Made by a program: the position numbers and the translations under genes. A stretch of DNA of 64,000 bases from Bradyrhizobium sp. AZCC 1721 (GTDB taxonomy: Bacteria; Pseudomonadota; Alphaproteobacteria; Rhizobiales; Xanthobacteraceae): positions 6,501,001 to 6,565,000 of the forward strand of contig NZ_JAZHSB010000001.1 in assembly GCF_036924715.1 (NCBI RefSeq), read 5' to 3'. Every line of letters starts with the position of its first letter. Position 1 is the first letter of the stretch. Positions 24,789 to 32,735 of the stretch are shown in pieces. The notes below the pieces were generated by a model. That model made no database searches and had not been told where the DNA came from. It was given only the letters and a program-made list of their open reading frames with translations.

Positions 24789-24823
24789 GTGCAAATGCCG
24801 CAATTTGGCTAAATTTCTTGCAC
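24789..24823. promoter_or_regulatory. Possible NtrC-like enhancer site upstream of urtA
   Basis: The half-sites GTGCAA (24789-24794) and TTGCAC (24818-24823) face each other 130-190 bp upstream of the inferred RpoN start, a normal enhancer distance. They resemble the TGCACC/GGTGCA halves of NtrC sites, but the 23-bp gap is longer than in a canonical single site. The surrounding 24573-25115 gap is otherwise AT-richer than average and without a convincing gene. Confidence 0.35.
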
Positions 24824-25115
24824 GAATTTTGATCGTTTGGGCTGGCCGCGCGGCACGGCGCGATCTGGCCGATCGGTTTCTTTTAACCGAGCTGGCGAGG
24901 CGTGCCGAATTCACCTTGAAAGCGGCGCACAGGTGCTCCATATGACTGTCGTGACCTAGAGAATCATCAGGTCCCTGCGAGCCGCGTGTTCTGATCCCGT
25001 TTTGCGGTTTCTGGCTTGCCCCCTTCAGCTAGCAAAACCGACGCCCCAAACACGCGGGTGTCTCTGACACACTCGCGCGCTCCTGGCTGACATCGCCGGG
25101 CGCCTGCCCTTTTTA

Positions 25116-26558
25116 ATGGAAAGAACCACCCTTTTGACCTCCTTTCAGGATTTCGGCCTTGCCGATCCCATCTCGCGTGCGCTCAAGGAAGAAAATTACC
25201 ACACGCCCACGCCCATCCAGGCCCAGACCATTCCCATCGCATTGACCGGCCGTGACGTCGTCGGCATCGCCCAGACCGGCACCGGCAAGACCGCGGCGTT
25301 TGCGCTGCCGATCCTGCACCGGATCCTGGAGAACCGCATCCGGCCACAGCCGAAGAGCTGCCGCGTGCTGGTGCTGTCGCCAACCCGCGAGCTGTCAGGC
25401 CAGATCCTCGACAGCTTCAACGCCTATGGCCGCCACATCCGCCTGACCTCAGCGCTGGCGATCGGCGGCGTGCCGATGGGCCGCCAGGTCCGCTCGGTCA
25501 TGCAGGGTGTCGAAGTAATGGTGGCGACCCCCGGCCGTCTGCTCGATCTCGTCCAGAGCAACGGGCTGAAGCTGAACCAGGTCGAGTTCCTGGTGCTCGA
25601 CGAAGCCGACCGTATGCTCGACATGGGCTTCATCAACGACATCCGCAAAGTCGTCGCGAAACTCCCGATCAAGCGGCAAACGCTGTTCTTCTCGGCCACC
25701 ATGCCGAAGGATATCGCGGAACTCGCCGAATCCATGCTGCGCGACCCCGCGCGGGTGGCGGTGACGCCGGTGGCCTCGACGGCCGACCGGATCACCCAGC
25801 GCATCATCCAGGTCGATTTCGCGGCCAAGCCGGCGGTGCTGGCGCAGCTTTTGAAGCAGGAACCAGTCGACCGCGCGCTGGTCTTCACCCGCACCAAGCA
25901 CGGCGCCGACAAGGTGGTGAAGGTGCTGGCCAAGGCCGGTATCGAAGCCAATGCCATTCATGGCAACAAATCGCAGAACCACCGGGAACGCGTGCTGGCG
26001 GCGTTCCGCTCCGGCGAGATCCGCACGTTGGTCGCCACCGACATTGCCGCCCGCGGCATCGATGTCGACGGCATCAGCCATGTCGTGAATTTCGACCTGC
26101 CCAACGTTCCCGAAACCTACGTCCACCGCATCGGCCGCACCGCGCGCGCCGGCGCCGAGGGCGTGGCGATCTCGCTGATCGCGGGCGCCGAGGAAATGGG
26201 CTATCTGCGCGACATCGAGCGGCTGATTCGCATCGCGCTGCCGCGGGAAGACCGCAGGACGCCGGGCCACCGTGATGCGGCGCCGGCCCCCGCCCAGCAC
26301 CGGGGCGGACGGCCTGGAACACGCGTCCATGCTAGCCGTTCTCATGAACCGGCCCCAAGCGCAAAAGGCCCTCGCCGACGCCGCCGCGGTGGTGGTAATA
26401 ATGCGCAGCAGCCGAACAGGCACGAAGCGCCGCGTCCGGCCCAGCAGGCCGGCAAGAGCCAGGCCGGCCAAAGCGAGGGCATTCAGGGCGTCGCCTTCTT
26501 GCATCGCGAGAGCCGTCCGAATAATCAACCGAACCGTAACCACCGACCGCAGCGCTAG
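25116..26558 (+). CDS. DEAD-box ATP-dependent RNA helicase, RhlE-like
   Basis: 480 residues. All helicase motifs are in place: Q motif (YHTPTPIQAQTIP), I (AQTGTGKT), Ia (PTRELSGQI), Ib (TPGRLLDL), II (DEAD), III (SAT), IV (ALVFTRTKHGADK), V (TDIAARGIDV) and VI (HRIGRTARAG). The last 110 residues are basic and rich in Arg, Gly, Asn and Gln, a disordered RNA-binding tail as in RhlE-group helicases acting in ribosome assembly and cold adaptation. It is followed 23 bp later by an IF-1 gene, then cspA, so the three probably serve translation at low temperature. The ATG at 25116 is preceded by a poor ribosome-binding site. Confidence 0.93.
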   Translation: MERTTLLTSFQDFGLADPISRALKEENYHTPTPIQAQTIPIALTGRDVVGIAQTGTGKTAAFALPILHRILENRIRPQPKSCRVLVLSPTRELSGQILDSFNAYGRHIRLTSALAIGGVPMGRQVRSVMQGVEVMVATPGRLLDLVQSNGLKLNQVEFLVLDEADRMLDMGFINDIRKVVAKLPIKRQTLFFSATMPKDIAELAESMLRDPARVAVTPVASTADRITQRIIQVDFAAKPAVLAQLLKQEPVDRALVFTRTKHGADKVVKVLAKAGIEANAIHGNKSQNHRERVLAAFRSGEIRTLVATDIAARGIDVDGISHVVNFDLPNVPETYVHRIGRTARAGAEGVAISLIAGAEEMGYLRDIERLIRIALPREDRRTPGHRDAAPAPAQHRGGRPGTRVHASRSHEPAPSAKGPRRRRRGGGNNAQQPNRHEAPRPAQQAGKSQAGQSEGIQGVAFLHRESRPNNQPNRNHRPQR

Positions 26559-26581
26559 CCTCGATCGACCTGGAGACCACC

Positions 26582-26869
26582 ATGGCTAAAGAAGAGCTGA
26601 TCCAGTTCGAAGGACTGGTGACCGAAATTCTCCCCGACGCGCGCTATCGCGTGCAGCTCGATGCCGGACACGAGATTGTTGCCTATACCGCAGGCAAGAT
26701 GAAGAAGAACCGGATCAAGACGCTGGCAGGCGATCGCGTGACGATCGAGATGTCGCCGTATGATCTGGAGAAGGGTCGCCTGATCTTCCGACACAAGGAC
26801 GAGCGTCCGTCGACATCGGGCGCCCCGCGTGGTGCGCCGCCGCGCGGCGGCCAGTTCCGCCGCCGGTAA
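26582..26869 (+). CDS. infA: Translation initiation factor IF-1 with basic C-terminal extension
   Basis: 95 residues. MAKEELIQFEGLVTEILPDA, RYRVQLDAGHEIVAYTAGKM, and NRIKTLAGDRVTIEMSPYDL are the S1/OB-fold of IF-1, which ends about residue 73 (IFRHKD). About 22 further residues (ERPSTSGAPRGAPPRGGQFR) form a Gly/Pro/Arg tail absent from standard IF-1. It lies 23 bp behind the DEAD-box helicase, which identifies the second, helicase-linked IF-1 seen in many Rhizobiales; the essential copy is normally elsewhere. A perfect GGAG-type site precedes the ATG. Confidence 0.93.
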   Translation: MAKEELIQFEGLVTEILPDARYRVQLDAGHEIVAYTAGKMKKNRIKTLAGDRVTIEMSPYDLEKGRLIFRHKDERPSTSGAPRGAPPRGGQFRRR

Positions 26870-27138
26870 ACAGATCGTAAACGCCCTCGAAATCGCGCCC
26901 GACGCGACCGCGTCGCGCGCGAGCGAGGGCGGCTGGCCGCCCCGAATCAAAAAATCGCACGTCAGGATTGTTTTGAACCCTACTATCGAATAATATTAGG
27001 TATCGATTTTCGGCCGGACGACATTAGCTATCCACCGGTACAGCCGGTTTAGACGCTGACGACCCTTCCAAAAATTCGATCTCACCAGCCCATCGAAAGG
27101 TGGGCTACGACTTGTCTATCTGAGAAGGGACTACCCCC

Positions 27139-27351
27139 GTGAGCATGGGAACCGTGAAGTGGTTTAACGCTACCAAGGGCTATGGCTTCATCCAGCCGGA
27201 TGACGGCGGCAATGACGTGTTCGTGCACATCAGCGCTGTCGAGCGTGCCGGCCTCGGAACGTTGCGTGAAGGCCAGAAGATCTCCTACGAAATCGTGGCA
27301 GATCGCCGCTCTGGCAAATCTTCGGCCGACAATCTGCGCGCCGCCGGGTAA
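27139..27351 (+). CDS. cspA: Cold-shock protein (CspA family)
   Basis: 70 residues. GTVKWFNATKGYGFIQPDDG contains RNP1 (KGYGFI) and DVFVHISAV contains RNP2, the nucleic-acid-binding surface of the OB fold. I start at GTG 27139 (MSMGTVKWF), as in relatives; ATG 27145 would lose two residues. The 5' gap of 269 bp from infA is long for this locus and holds a hairpin (AGCCCA/TGGGCT, about 27088-27108) close to the AAGGG ribosome-binding site. This fits the structured leaders of cold-shock mRNAs. A strong terminator follows at 27404. Confidence 0.94.
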   Translation: MSMGTVKWFNATKGYGFIQPDDGGNDVFVHISAVERAGLGTLREGQKISYEIVADRRSGKSSADNLRAAG

Positions 27352-27403
27352 GCGATTTTCGGGCGCACGCGACAGCGTCCCGAAGACCGCTCCTGAATAA
27401 ATC

Positions 27404-27434
27404 AAAAGGCCGCGCCAATGGCGCGGCCTTTTTC
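27404..27434 (+). terminator. Rho-independent terminator of cspA
   Basis: Stem GGCCGCGCC/GGCGCGGCC (27408-27416 with 27420-27428), loop AAT, followed by TTTTT. The leading A-run makes it usable from the minus strand too, where it would serve the TadE-like gene that ends at 27480. Confidence 0.88.
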
Positions 27435-27479
27435 TTTGCGATCCTTTTCGATGCAGCCATCCGATCGGGCGCAGCCGCC

Positions 27480-28052
27480 TCACGTCTGGGTGCAGACCGA
27501 GGTCTTGTACATCACGCAAAGTCCCTGGCGCGGACGGGTGAGGCTGTAGTCTTTCAGCTCCATGCCGTCCTGCTTATTGATGAACCAGGCGACGCTCGGG
27601 ATGTAGTTATAGCTGACCTCGCTTAGGATCAGGTAGGTGCCGGGGATCCGGAGCGCCTCCGGGATGTCGATGATGTCTCCTGCCTTATGCGGTTCGATAC
27701 CCTCGCTCCACTGCACCCGCGCCTTCTTGGTATCGGGATCGAAGTACAGCTCCGTGATCTTCCCCTTCACCTCCGCCGACGAATAGGGAGTCATGATCGC
27801 CTTGCTGGCTTTGAAGAAGTTGGTCAATTGCGTATCGCTCACCGTGGTGTTCTGGGACGTCAGGTCCGATAGCGTGCGCGCCATCAGCGTCACCTTGCGT
27901 TTGATGGCGAAGCCGGCCGAGAACTCGTAGGTGCCAATGAACAGCGCTGCCATGAGCGGGATGATCATCGCGAACTCGACGGCCGCAAGACCGCTGTTGT
28001 CGCCAAGCAGTTCGAACGCCCGGCGGCGCATGCGAAGCCAGATTGTGCTCAT
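27480..28052 (-). CDS. TadE/TadG-like pilus assembly (pseudopilin) protein
   Basis: 190 residues. After a short basic segment comes DNSGLAAVEFAMIIPLMAAL, the TadE-like prepilin motif (Gly before the hydrophobic helix with Glu at position 5 of the mature part), then a periplasmic domain ending with two Cys (GLCVMYKTSVC). TadE-like minor pseudopilins are processed by the prepilin peptidase and are needed for Flp pilus formation. It lies 19 bp downstream of another TadE-like gene on the same strand and faces the plus-strand tad genes from 5 kb away. Confidence 0.85.
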   Translation of the reverse strand: MSTIWLRMRRRAFELLGDNSGLAAVEFAMIIPLMAALFIGTYEFSAGFAIKRKVTLMARTLSDLTSQNTTVSDTQLTNFFKASKAIMTPYSSAEVKGKITELYFDPDTKKARVQWSEGIEPHKAGDIIDIPEALRIPGTYLILSEVSYNYIPSVAWFINKQDGMELKDYSLTRPRQGLCVMYKTSVCTQT

Positions 28053-28071
28053 CGGTTCATCGCCTTTGGTC

Positions 28072-28623
28072 CTAGTAAGGTTCGTTCTGGAATGCGGCGG
28101 TCGCCGTCAACAGCCGCTTGCTACCGTCGATATTCGAGATATCGAAGCCGAGGCTGGTGACGAACAGCGGCCATTTGTAGAACAGCCGCACCATGACGAT
28201 GTCGCCGGGGCCGCCGGGGAGATAATTGTTCGGAGGAACGAATTTTTTCTTCCCGTCTTTCGGGTCGGTGACGATCGGGGCGGAGACGTCGACGATGTCA
28301 AACGCGGGGTAATTTTGCACGTCGATCGAGATTCCGTTCTCGCAATCGAACATCACGACGAGCTTGGCGCAAACGGCGTCCTTGAACTGGCTCTGGGTGA
28401 ATTTCGCATTTTGTGCCTGGCCGGTCATGATCAGACGCGCCGAGTCCTGCGTCACGGTCTCGAGAATCTGGCTGGCAAAGAATACCAGCGCCAGCTCGAT
28501 GATCGCGAACAGAACGGCAAAGAATATCGGTCCAACCAGCGCAAACTCGACGGCGGCCGAGCCCCTTCGGTTGTGATGAAACCGGCGCAGGATATTTTTC
28601 TTGGGAACCATGGAAGGCGGCAT
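28072..28623 (-). CDS. TadE-like minor pilin
   Basis: 183 residues. HHNRRGSAAVEFALVGPIFF followed by AVLFAIIELALVFFA is a TadE signature with Gly processing site and Glu+5. The rest is a soluble domain with AKLVVMFDCENGISIDVQNY and FYKWPLFVTSLGFDI, typical of the TadE/TadF-like proteins of Rhizobiales. It is the first gene of the pair with 27480-28052. The ATG at 28623 gives a basic N-terminal tail; an internal ATG at 28611 is possible. Confidence 0.85.
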   Translation of the reverse strand: MPPSMVPKKNILRRFHHNRRGSAAVEFALVGPIFFAVLFAIIELALVFFASQILETVTQDSARLIMTGQAQNAKFTQSQFKDAVCAKLVVMFDCENGISIDVQNYPAFDIVDVSAPIVTDPKDGKKKFVPPNNYLPGGPGDIVMVRLFYKWPLFVTSLGFDISNIDGSKRLLTATAAFQNEPY

Positions 28624-28807
28624 CGAAGAGACCTCAGAGCGCGAGGGAATTGCCGCAAAAACCTATCCGAAACTGATTGTTGAATTGTTTCGGCCGTTCC
28701 AGACAGAACGACCCGCGCCGTTAACCGAATCTTGACCGTGCCGGGAGACCGGCGCCGAGAGCCCGGTTCTGATTCAATCAGAACCGGAAGGCTCTGGCGC
28801 AAACGGC

Positions 28808-29311
28808 TCAGTCCGCCTTGCCGCCGGCCGCCGCGCCAGCGGCCTGGCTGGAGAGCGAGCCGGCCTGATCGATGGCGGTCTTGAAGTAGCCGACGCCGTC
28901 GCCAAGGGTGATGCGGCGCTGGCAGACCGGCATGCAGCTATAGGATTCCCGTTCGACGCCGCGGTAGACGGTGACGAGCTGATCGGTCGGGCCTTCGACC
29001 TGGATCTGGCGGTCCACCAGTACTTCGCCATTGCGGTCCATTGCGATGAAATTGGTCGCGCCGTAGCCCTTGCCTGTAACGACGACGATGCCGCCGCTCT
29101 GCAGCGTAACGTCCGCAATCAGCGGGTTTCCGACCACGATGGTCGAGACCTTGGCAGGAAGCTTCACGAGCTTTGCCTGGTCGACATAAACGGCGATTCG
29201 GTCTGGATCGGGCGAGGCCAGACCGACGGCCGGCCACAGCAGGATTCCTGCAGCGAGGGAACGCAATCCAAAACGCGCGCGTGCGCGAATACGCGGAAAC
29301 TTGAACGACAT
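28808..29311 (-). CDS. Pilus assembly protein with CpaC/T2SS N-terminal domain only
   Basis: 167 residues. Signal peptide FGLRSLAAGILLWPAVGLAS; the mature part DRIAVYVDQAKLVKLPAKVS, TIVVGNPLIADVTLQSGGIV and KGYGATNFIAMDRNGEV is the N-terminal domain found at the front of CpaC secretins (compare VLVADPKVANAVV in cpaC here). No secretin domain follows. Two Cys (SYSCMPVCQRR) could pair. It lies upstream of the two TadE-like genes on the same strand, 184 bp away, so it may form an accessory of the Tad secretin. Confidence 0.85.
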   Translation of the reverse strand: MSFKFPRIRARARFGLRSLAAGILLWPAVGLASPDPDRIAVYVDQAKLVKLPAKVSTIVVGNPLIADVTLQSGGIVVVTGKGYGATNFIAMDRNGEVLVDRQIQVEGPTDQLVTVYRGVERESYSCMPVCQRRITLGDGVGYFKTAIDQAGSLSSQAAGAAAGGKAD

Positions 29312-29447
29312 ACTTTACCCCGGGGCATCAACAAGCCGGCGATGGGCCATACCCAGCGGAACCGGCGCCCGACAAGGTGAATCTGACGACAATTCATGAA
29401 CAAACGGCAAATAGGCCCCGCCATGCGGCAAGAAATCCGACGCCGGC

Positions 29448-30278
29448 CTATTTGCGGAATGGATAAGCCAGTTGCCCAATGATTTCACGCGGGAACGAGG
29501 ACTGATCGTCCACGCCGTACTGCTCCGGCAGGCGATCCGATGGCATTCGGAAGGTCCCAAACAGCAGGTCCCAGAGTGGAAAGGTGCCGGCAAAATTGGT
29601 GTCCCCGCCCTCCTCGCGGGAGGTGTGGTGCCAGCGGTGAAACACCGGCGTCGCCACGACATATTTGAACGGGCCGAGCGTCCAGTTGAGGTTGGCGTGG
29701 ACGAACGCCGAGTGGAAGATGTTGAACGGGCCGAGCCACAGCATCACGCCCGGCGAAATGCCGGCCATCAGCAACACGACGTCGACCCCGATGGTACCCA
29801 ACAGCAGGTTGATGGGGTGAAAGCGCGCCGCCGAGATCCAGTCCACATCTTCCGACGAATGGTGGATGGCGTGGTATTTCCAGAACCCGCCGCCGTGAAA
29901 CATGCGGTGCAGCCAGTACATCATGAAATCGGCTGCGACCAGGAACAGGATCGTCTGCAGCCACAATGGCAGCCTCGACAACGGACCGTGGCCGTTGTCG
30001 TAGAAGGCGATCAGTTCGTCGGCGTCGTGAATTCCAACCAGCAAAGCAGCGCCGAGCACCAATAGTCCGATGCGGAATACCCGCGCAAACAGCGGCACCA
30101 GGAACCAGTAGCAGATGTCGGTGACGAGTTCGCGCTTGCGCCACCAGGGCCTGCCGGGATTGCAGGCCCAGAAATGCGCCAGCAGCGAGAACACCAACGC
30201 CAGCGCGACCGTGACCGGCACCACCTTGGCCATGGTCTGGCCCAGCATCTCGAGGACTTCGATCGGCAGGTTGGACAT
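29448..30278 (-). CDS. Sterol desaturase / fatty acid hydroxylase family protein
   Basis: 276 residues with four to five membrane helices. Three His clusters for the di-iron site are visible: HRMFH, HAIHHSSED and HRWHHTSREEGGDTN. This matches the ERG3/fatty-acid-hydroxylase superfamily, membrane enzymes that hydroxylate or desaturate lipids. The likely substrates in this genus are fatty acids or hopanoid-type lipids, which is inference. It is flanked by a CpaC-like gene and a large membrane protein gene on the same strand, with no overlap. ATG at 30278 gives MSNLPIEVLEMLGQTMAKVV. Confidence 0.88.
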   Translation of the reverse strand: MSNLPIEVLEMLGQTMAKVVPVTVALALVFSLLAHFWACNPGRPWWRKRELVTDICYWFLVPLFARVFRIGLLVLGAALLVGIHDADELIAFYDNGHGPLSRLPLWLQTILFLVAADFMMYWLHRMFHGGGFWKYHAIHHSSEDVDWISAARFHPINLLLGTIGVDVVLLMAGISPGVMLWLGPFNIFHSAFVHANLNWTLGPFKYVVATPVFHRWHHTSREEGGDTNFAGTFPLWDLLFGTFRMPSDRLPEQYGVDDQSSFPREIIGQLAYPFRK

Positions 30279-30425
30279 GTCGGCTGCTTGCGGTCTGATC
30301 GGCGACCGTCAACCGCCGCTCGGGTGCATTCAACTGGTTCCCCGTAGCAGAATCCCCGGCCGCCCGCCAGTTCACGTGCCCCTCAAAGCATCCAGGCGGA
30401 CGTCGCGACAGCCATCGGGCAGCGC

Positions 30426-31871
30426 TCAATTGGCGGTACGAACGTGCAGCACGGCGTTCTCGTCGGAATACACGCGCTTCCAGCCACTGACTTGATCGAG
30501 CAGCCCAACGGCCGGCGTCGACGGCTTCAACAGCACGGCATCGATTTCCCAGGTCTTTAGAATATCGAGGAAATGGTTGGCGTCCTTGAGCGTCAGCGCG
30601 CGGTAATAGGCCATTTCGAAGGCTTCGCCGTAGAGTTCGGCGCGCCCGTCGATGAACACGGGAATCTGGCGCCAGATCAGGTATCCGCCGAACGGAAGGT
30701 CGTTGAGAACCCGCTTGGGATTATGCGCCTGCAAGGCATCGACGGCCGCGGCGGGCGATTGCCCTTCGGGTGGCGCAATCCTCGCATTGGCTGCAAACAC
30801 CCATGTCAAGCCGCCGAGCAAGACGGCCAGCATCGCCACGGAGGGCGCACTTATCCGGACGAGCCGGGCCGGCTGCAGCGCGAATTGCGACGCCACCGGC
30901 GCGAGCAACACGATCGGCAGCAGCAGCGCAAAGATCTCGAGGTTCCTGATATGCGACAGCGCCATGTGCAGGAGGCCCAGCGCCAGTGCGATCCGCGGCG
31001 GCGACAGCTTTACGCCGCTGTAAAGTCCGCCCCCGATCAGGGCAAGCATCGACAACTCGAACGGACCGAGACTGCTGAAGTCCGCCGGCCTCCATTCATT
31101 GATGAGATGCAGCAACTCCCCCAAATCGAGAATCTTGAATGAAGTGAGGATCGAACCCCATCCGTACGGCGTAACGCAGCATGCGGCCACGGCTCCCACC
31201 CCGAACGCGATCCAGCGCACAGTCAATGGCTCTCGTTGCGAAGGCTTCGCGTTCCATACGGCATCAAACGCGAATGCTCCGATCAAGACGAGGCCAAAGA
31301 TGAATCCGCCGTGCAGGTTCGCCCAAAGCAAGATCAGCGGCAGCAACCATAATGACGGCGGCTCCCGGCGCTCGCTTGCCGACATCAGGCCGTACGACCA
31401 CGCAACCATGACCGGCAGCGCGAGTACGTGAGGGCGCGCAAAAAAATGTGGCCATGAAAGCACCATTGCCGCCAGCGCGATCAGGATCGCGTAGGTTGAC
31501 GGAATGCGGCAACCCAGGACATAGGTGAGAAGCGCAAACGTTGCGGCGATCGAAATTGCCGCAAGTACGATTGGTCCGCTCCAGCCGGCCAGATGATAGC
31601 TCGCAGCGTACAGAACCTGCGCGAACCAGGACGATGACGTCCATGGCTCGCCAATTCGCGTGAAGGAATACAGGTCGACGCGCGGCAAGGCGGCATGCTC
31701 GAGGATCGATCGACCCACGACGATTTGCCAATAGGTGTCTGAGTCGCGCAGCAACGTGCTTCCGACGATCAGGAGAAGCGCATACACGCCGGCGCCAAGC
31801 CAGAGCCAGGCGGGGATCCTGCCAAGGCTCAAGGCTTTCTCCTGGGAGATCATTCCGACGTTTGCGGTCAT
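30426..31871 (-). CDS. Polytopic membrane protein of unknown function (GT-C glycosyltransferase-like)
   Basis: 481 residues with about ten to twelve hydrophobic helices. The first periplasmic loop contains LLRDSDTYWQIVVGRSILEH and RVDLYSFTRIGEPWTSSSWF. This Asp-rich loop after helix 1 is reminiscent of GT-C-fold glycosyltransferases (ArnT/PMT-like), but I cannot confirm the family. The C-terminal 110 residues are soluble (ALQAHNPKRVLNDLPFGGYL, IPVFIDGRAELYGEAF), also as in that fold. It lies next to the Flp pilin gene on the opposite strand, so pilin or envelope glycosylation is conceivable but unproven. Confidence 0.7.
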   Translation of the reverse strand: MTANVGMISQEKALSLGRIPAWLWLGAGVYALLLIVGSTLLRDSDTYWQIVVGRSILEHAALPRVDLYSFTRIGEPWTSSSWFAQVLYAASYHLAGWSGPIVLAAISIAATFALLTYVLGCRIPSTYAILIALAAMVLSWPHFFARPHVLALPVMVAWSYGLMSASERREPPSLWLLPLILLWANLHGGFIFGLVLIGAFAFDAVWNAKPSQREPLTVRWIAFGVGAVAACCVTPYGWGSILTSFKILDLGELLHLINEWRPADFSSLGPFELSMLALIGGGLYSGVKLSPPRIALALGLLHMALSHIRNLEIFALLLPIVLLAPVASQFALQPARLVRISAPSVAMLAVLLGGLTWVFAANARIAPPEGQSPAAAVDALQAHNPKRVLNDLPFGGYLIWRQIPVFIDGRAELYGEAFEMAYYRALTLKDANHFLDILKTWEIDAVLLKPSTPAVGLLDQVSGWKRVYSDENAVLHVRTAN

Positions 31872-32254
31872 GTCGTCACGCTCGTGCCCGGACGCTATTT
31901 TTCGTCATCGTTCGGCCGGTGAGTTTCGATGACTTTCGGAGGCCGGCTGGACATGGCGCCTCTGATCGGAGAACTCGTGTGTAACCCCTCGCGCTTAAAG
32001 AGCCGTGAATTCGGGCGCCCCGCTCCGGCAGGCGGAGACCAGAGACCGCATGCGCGGCAATCTCGAATCTTACGCAATTGCTTAGTGCCAAATTTACTCT
32101 GCTTCGGAACCGTCCGGTTCCTCGGGCTTTTCGGCAATCGAATTAACCGCCTCGCAATTCTCGGGGCCCTAGGGTCATGCCATGGTCGCGGTGCTGAGAA
32201 CGCCGGTGAGACCAACGTTAGTTTGACCAGCCACGTGTACATGGAGCTTATCTG
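31872..32254. other. Divergent intergenic region before the Flp pilin gene
   Basis: 383 bp holding the promoters of the membrane protein gene and of the pilin. It contains a 16-bp perfect palindrome (GGAACCGTCCGGTTCC, 32106-32121) and a TTAACC half-site, but no complete EcfG or CtrA match. The pilin ATG at 32255 is preceded by ATGGAGCTTATCTG, whose GGAG is the ribosome-binding site. Confidence 0.5.
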
Positions 32255-32425
32255 ATGAAGAATCTCGTTTCGCGTTTCTTGAAGGACGAATCCGGCGCGA
32301 CCGCTATCGAATACGGCCTGATTGCGGCGGGTATTGCTATCGCGATCATCACCGCAGTTAACGGCGTCGGCAGCGGTCTGAACACCAAGTTCCAAGCGGT
32401 ATCCACCGAGCTTGCCAAGCCGTAA
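32255..32425 (+). CDS. Flp/Fap type IVb pilin
   Basis: 56 residues: short leader MKNLVSRFLKDESG, then ATAIEYGLIAAGIAIAIITA. The prepilin peptidase cuts after the Gly; Glu at +5 and Tyr at +6 are the Flp hallmark. A short C-terminal tail follows (GVGSGLNTKFQAVSTELAKP). This is the major subunit of the Tad pilus. It is transcribed alone, with a terminator right behind it, ahead of cpaA-F and tadBC. Confidence 0.95.
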   Translation: MKNLVSRFLKDESGATAIEYGLIAAGIAIAIITAVNGVGSGLNTKFQAVSTELAKP

Positions 32426-32445
32426 GCGTCACCGCCGAAGCACAG

Positions 32446-32480
32446 CAAAGGCCTCGGGTATTCCGGGGCCTTTGTAGTTT
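32446..32480 (+). terminator. Rho-independent terminator of the pilin gene
   Basis: Stem AAAGGCCTCGG/CCGGGGCCTTT with a short loop, followed by TTTGTAGTTTT. The U-tract is interrupted, so part of the transcription may continue into the cpa operon. That would fit high pilin and lower machinery expression. Confidence 0.75.
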
Positions 32481-32506
32481 TCGCCTGAGATAAGTTTCGT
32501 AAGACA

Positions 32507-32647
32507 GTGCGCAAATCCGCTTTCACATTCCTGGCCGCAAGAACGCGCTTCGCCGGTGACGGGGACGACGCGTCCGTGAGAGCGGTCTGTCTTGCACTGA
32601 CGCTGGCGCTTCTTACGCTTTCGTGTCGAATTGCAAGCGTCTGGTGA
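32507..32647 (+). CDS. Possible small membrane or secreted peptide between pilin and cpaA
   Basis: A GTG-started frame of 46 codons within the 310-bp gap between pilin and cpaA. It has a basic/acidic first half (RKSAFTFLAARTRFAGDGDD) and a hydrophobic second half (VCLALTLALLTLSCRIAS) ending in Trp. I recognise no family. The ribosome-binding site is weak (TAAG at a distance of some ten bases). It may be chance; comparison with relatives would decide. Confidence 0.22.
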   Translation: MRKSAFTFLAARTRFAGDGDDASVRAVCLALTLALLTLSCRIASVW

Positions 32648-32735
32648 TGAGCGAAGCCGTTTTCTGCTTGTTCATCTCTCGTGTGTAGTCTCGACGCTTC
32701 GACGTCGCGATTAGCAGCACGGGCTTCGTAAATCC

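Noticed and set aside
32106..32121. GGAAC palindrome upstream of the pilin as an EcfG promoter
   Set aside because: No CGTT occurs at 16 or 17 bases from either GGAAC; only a weak CTTT is present.
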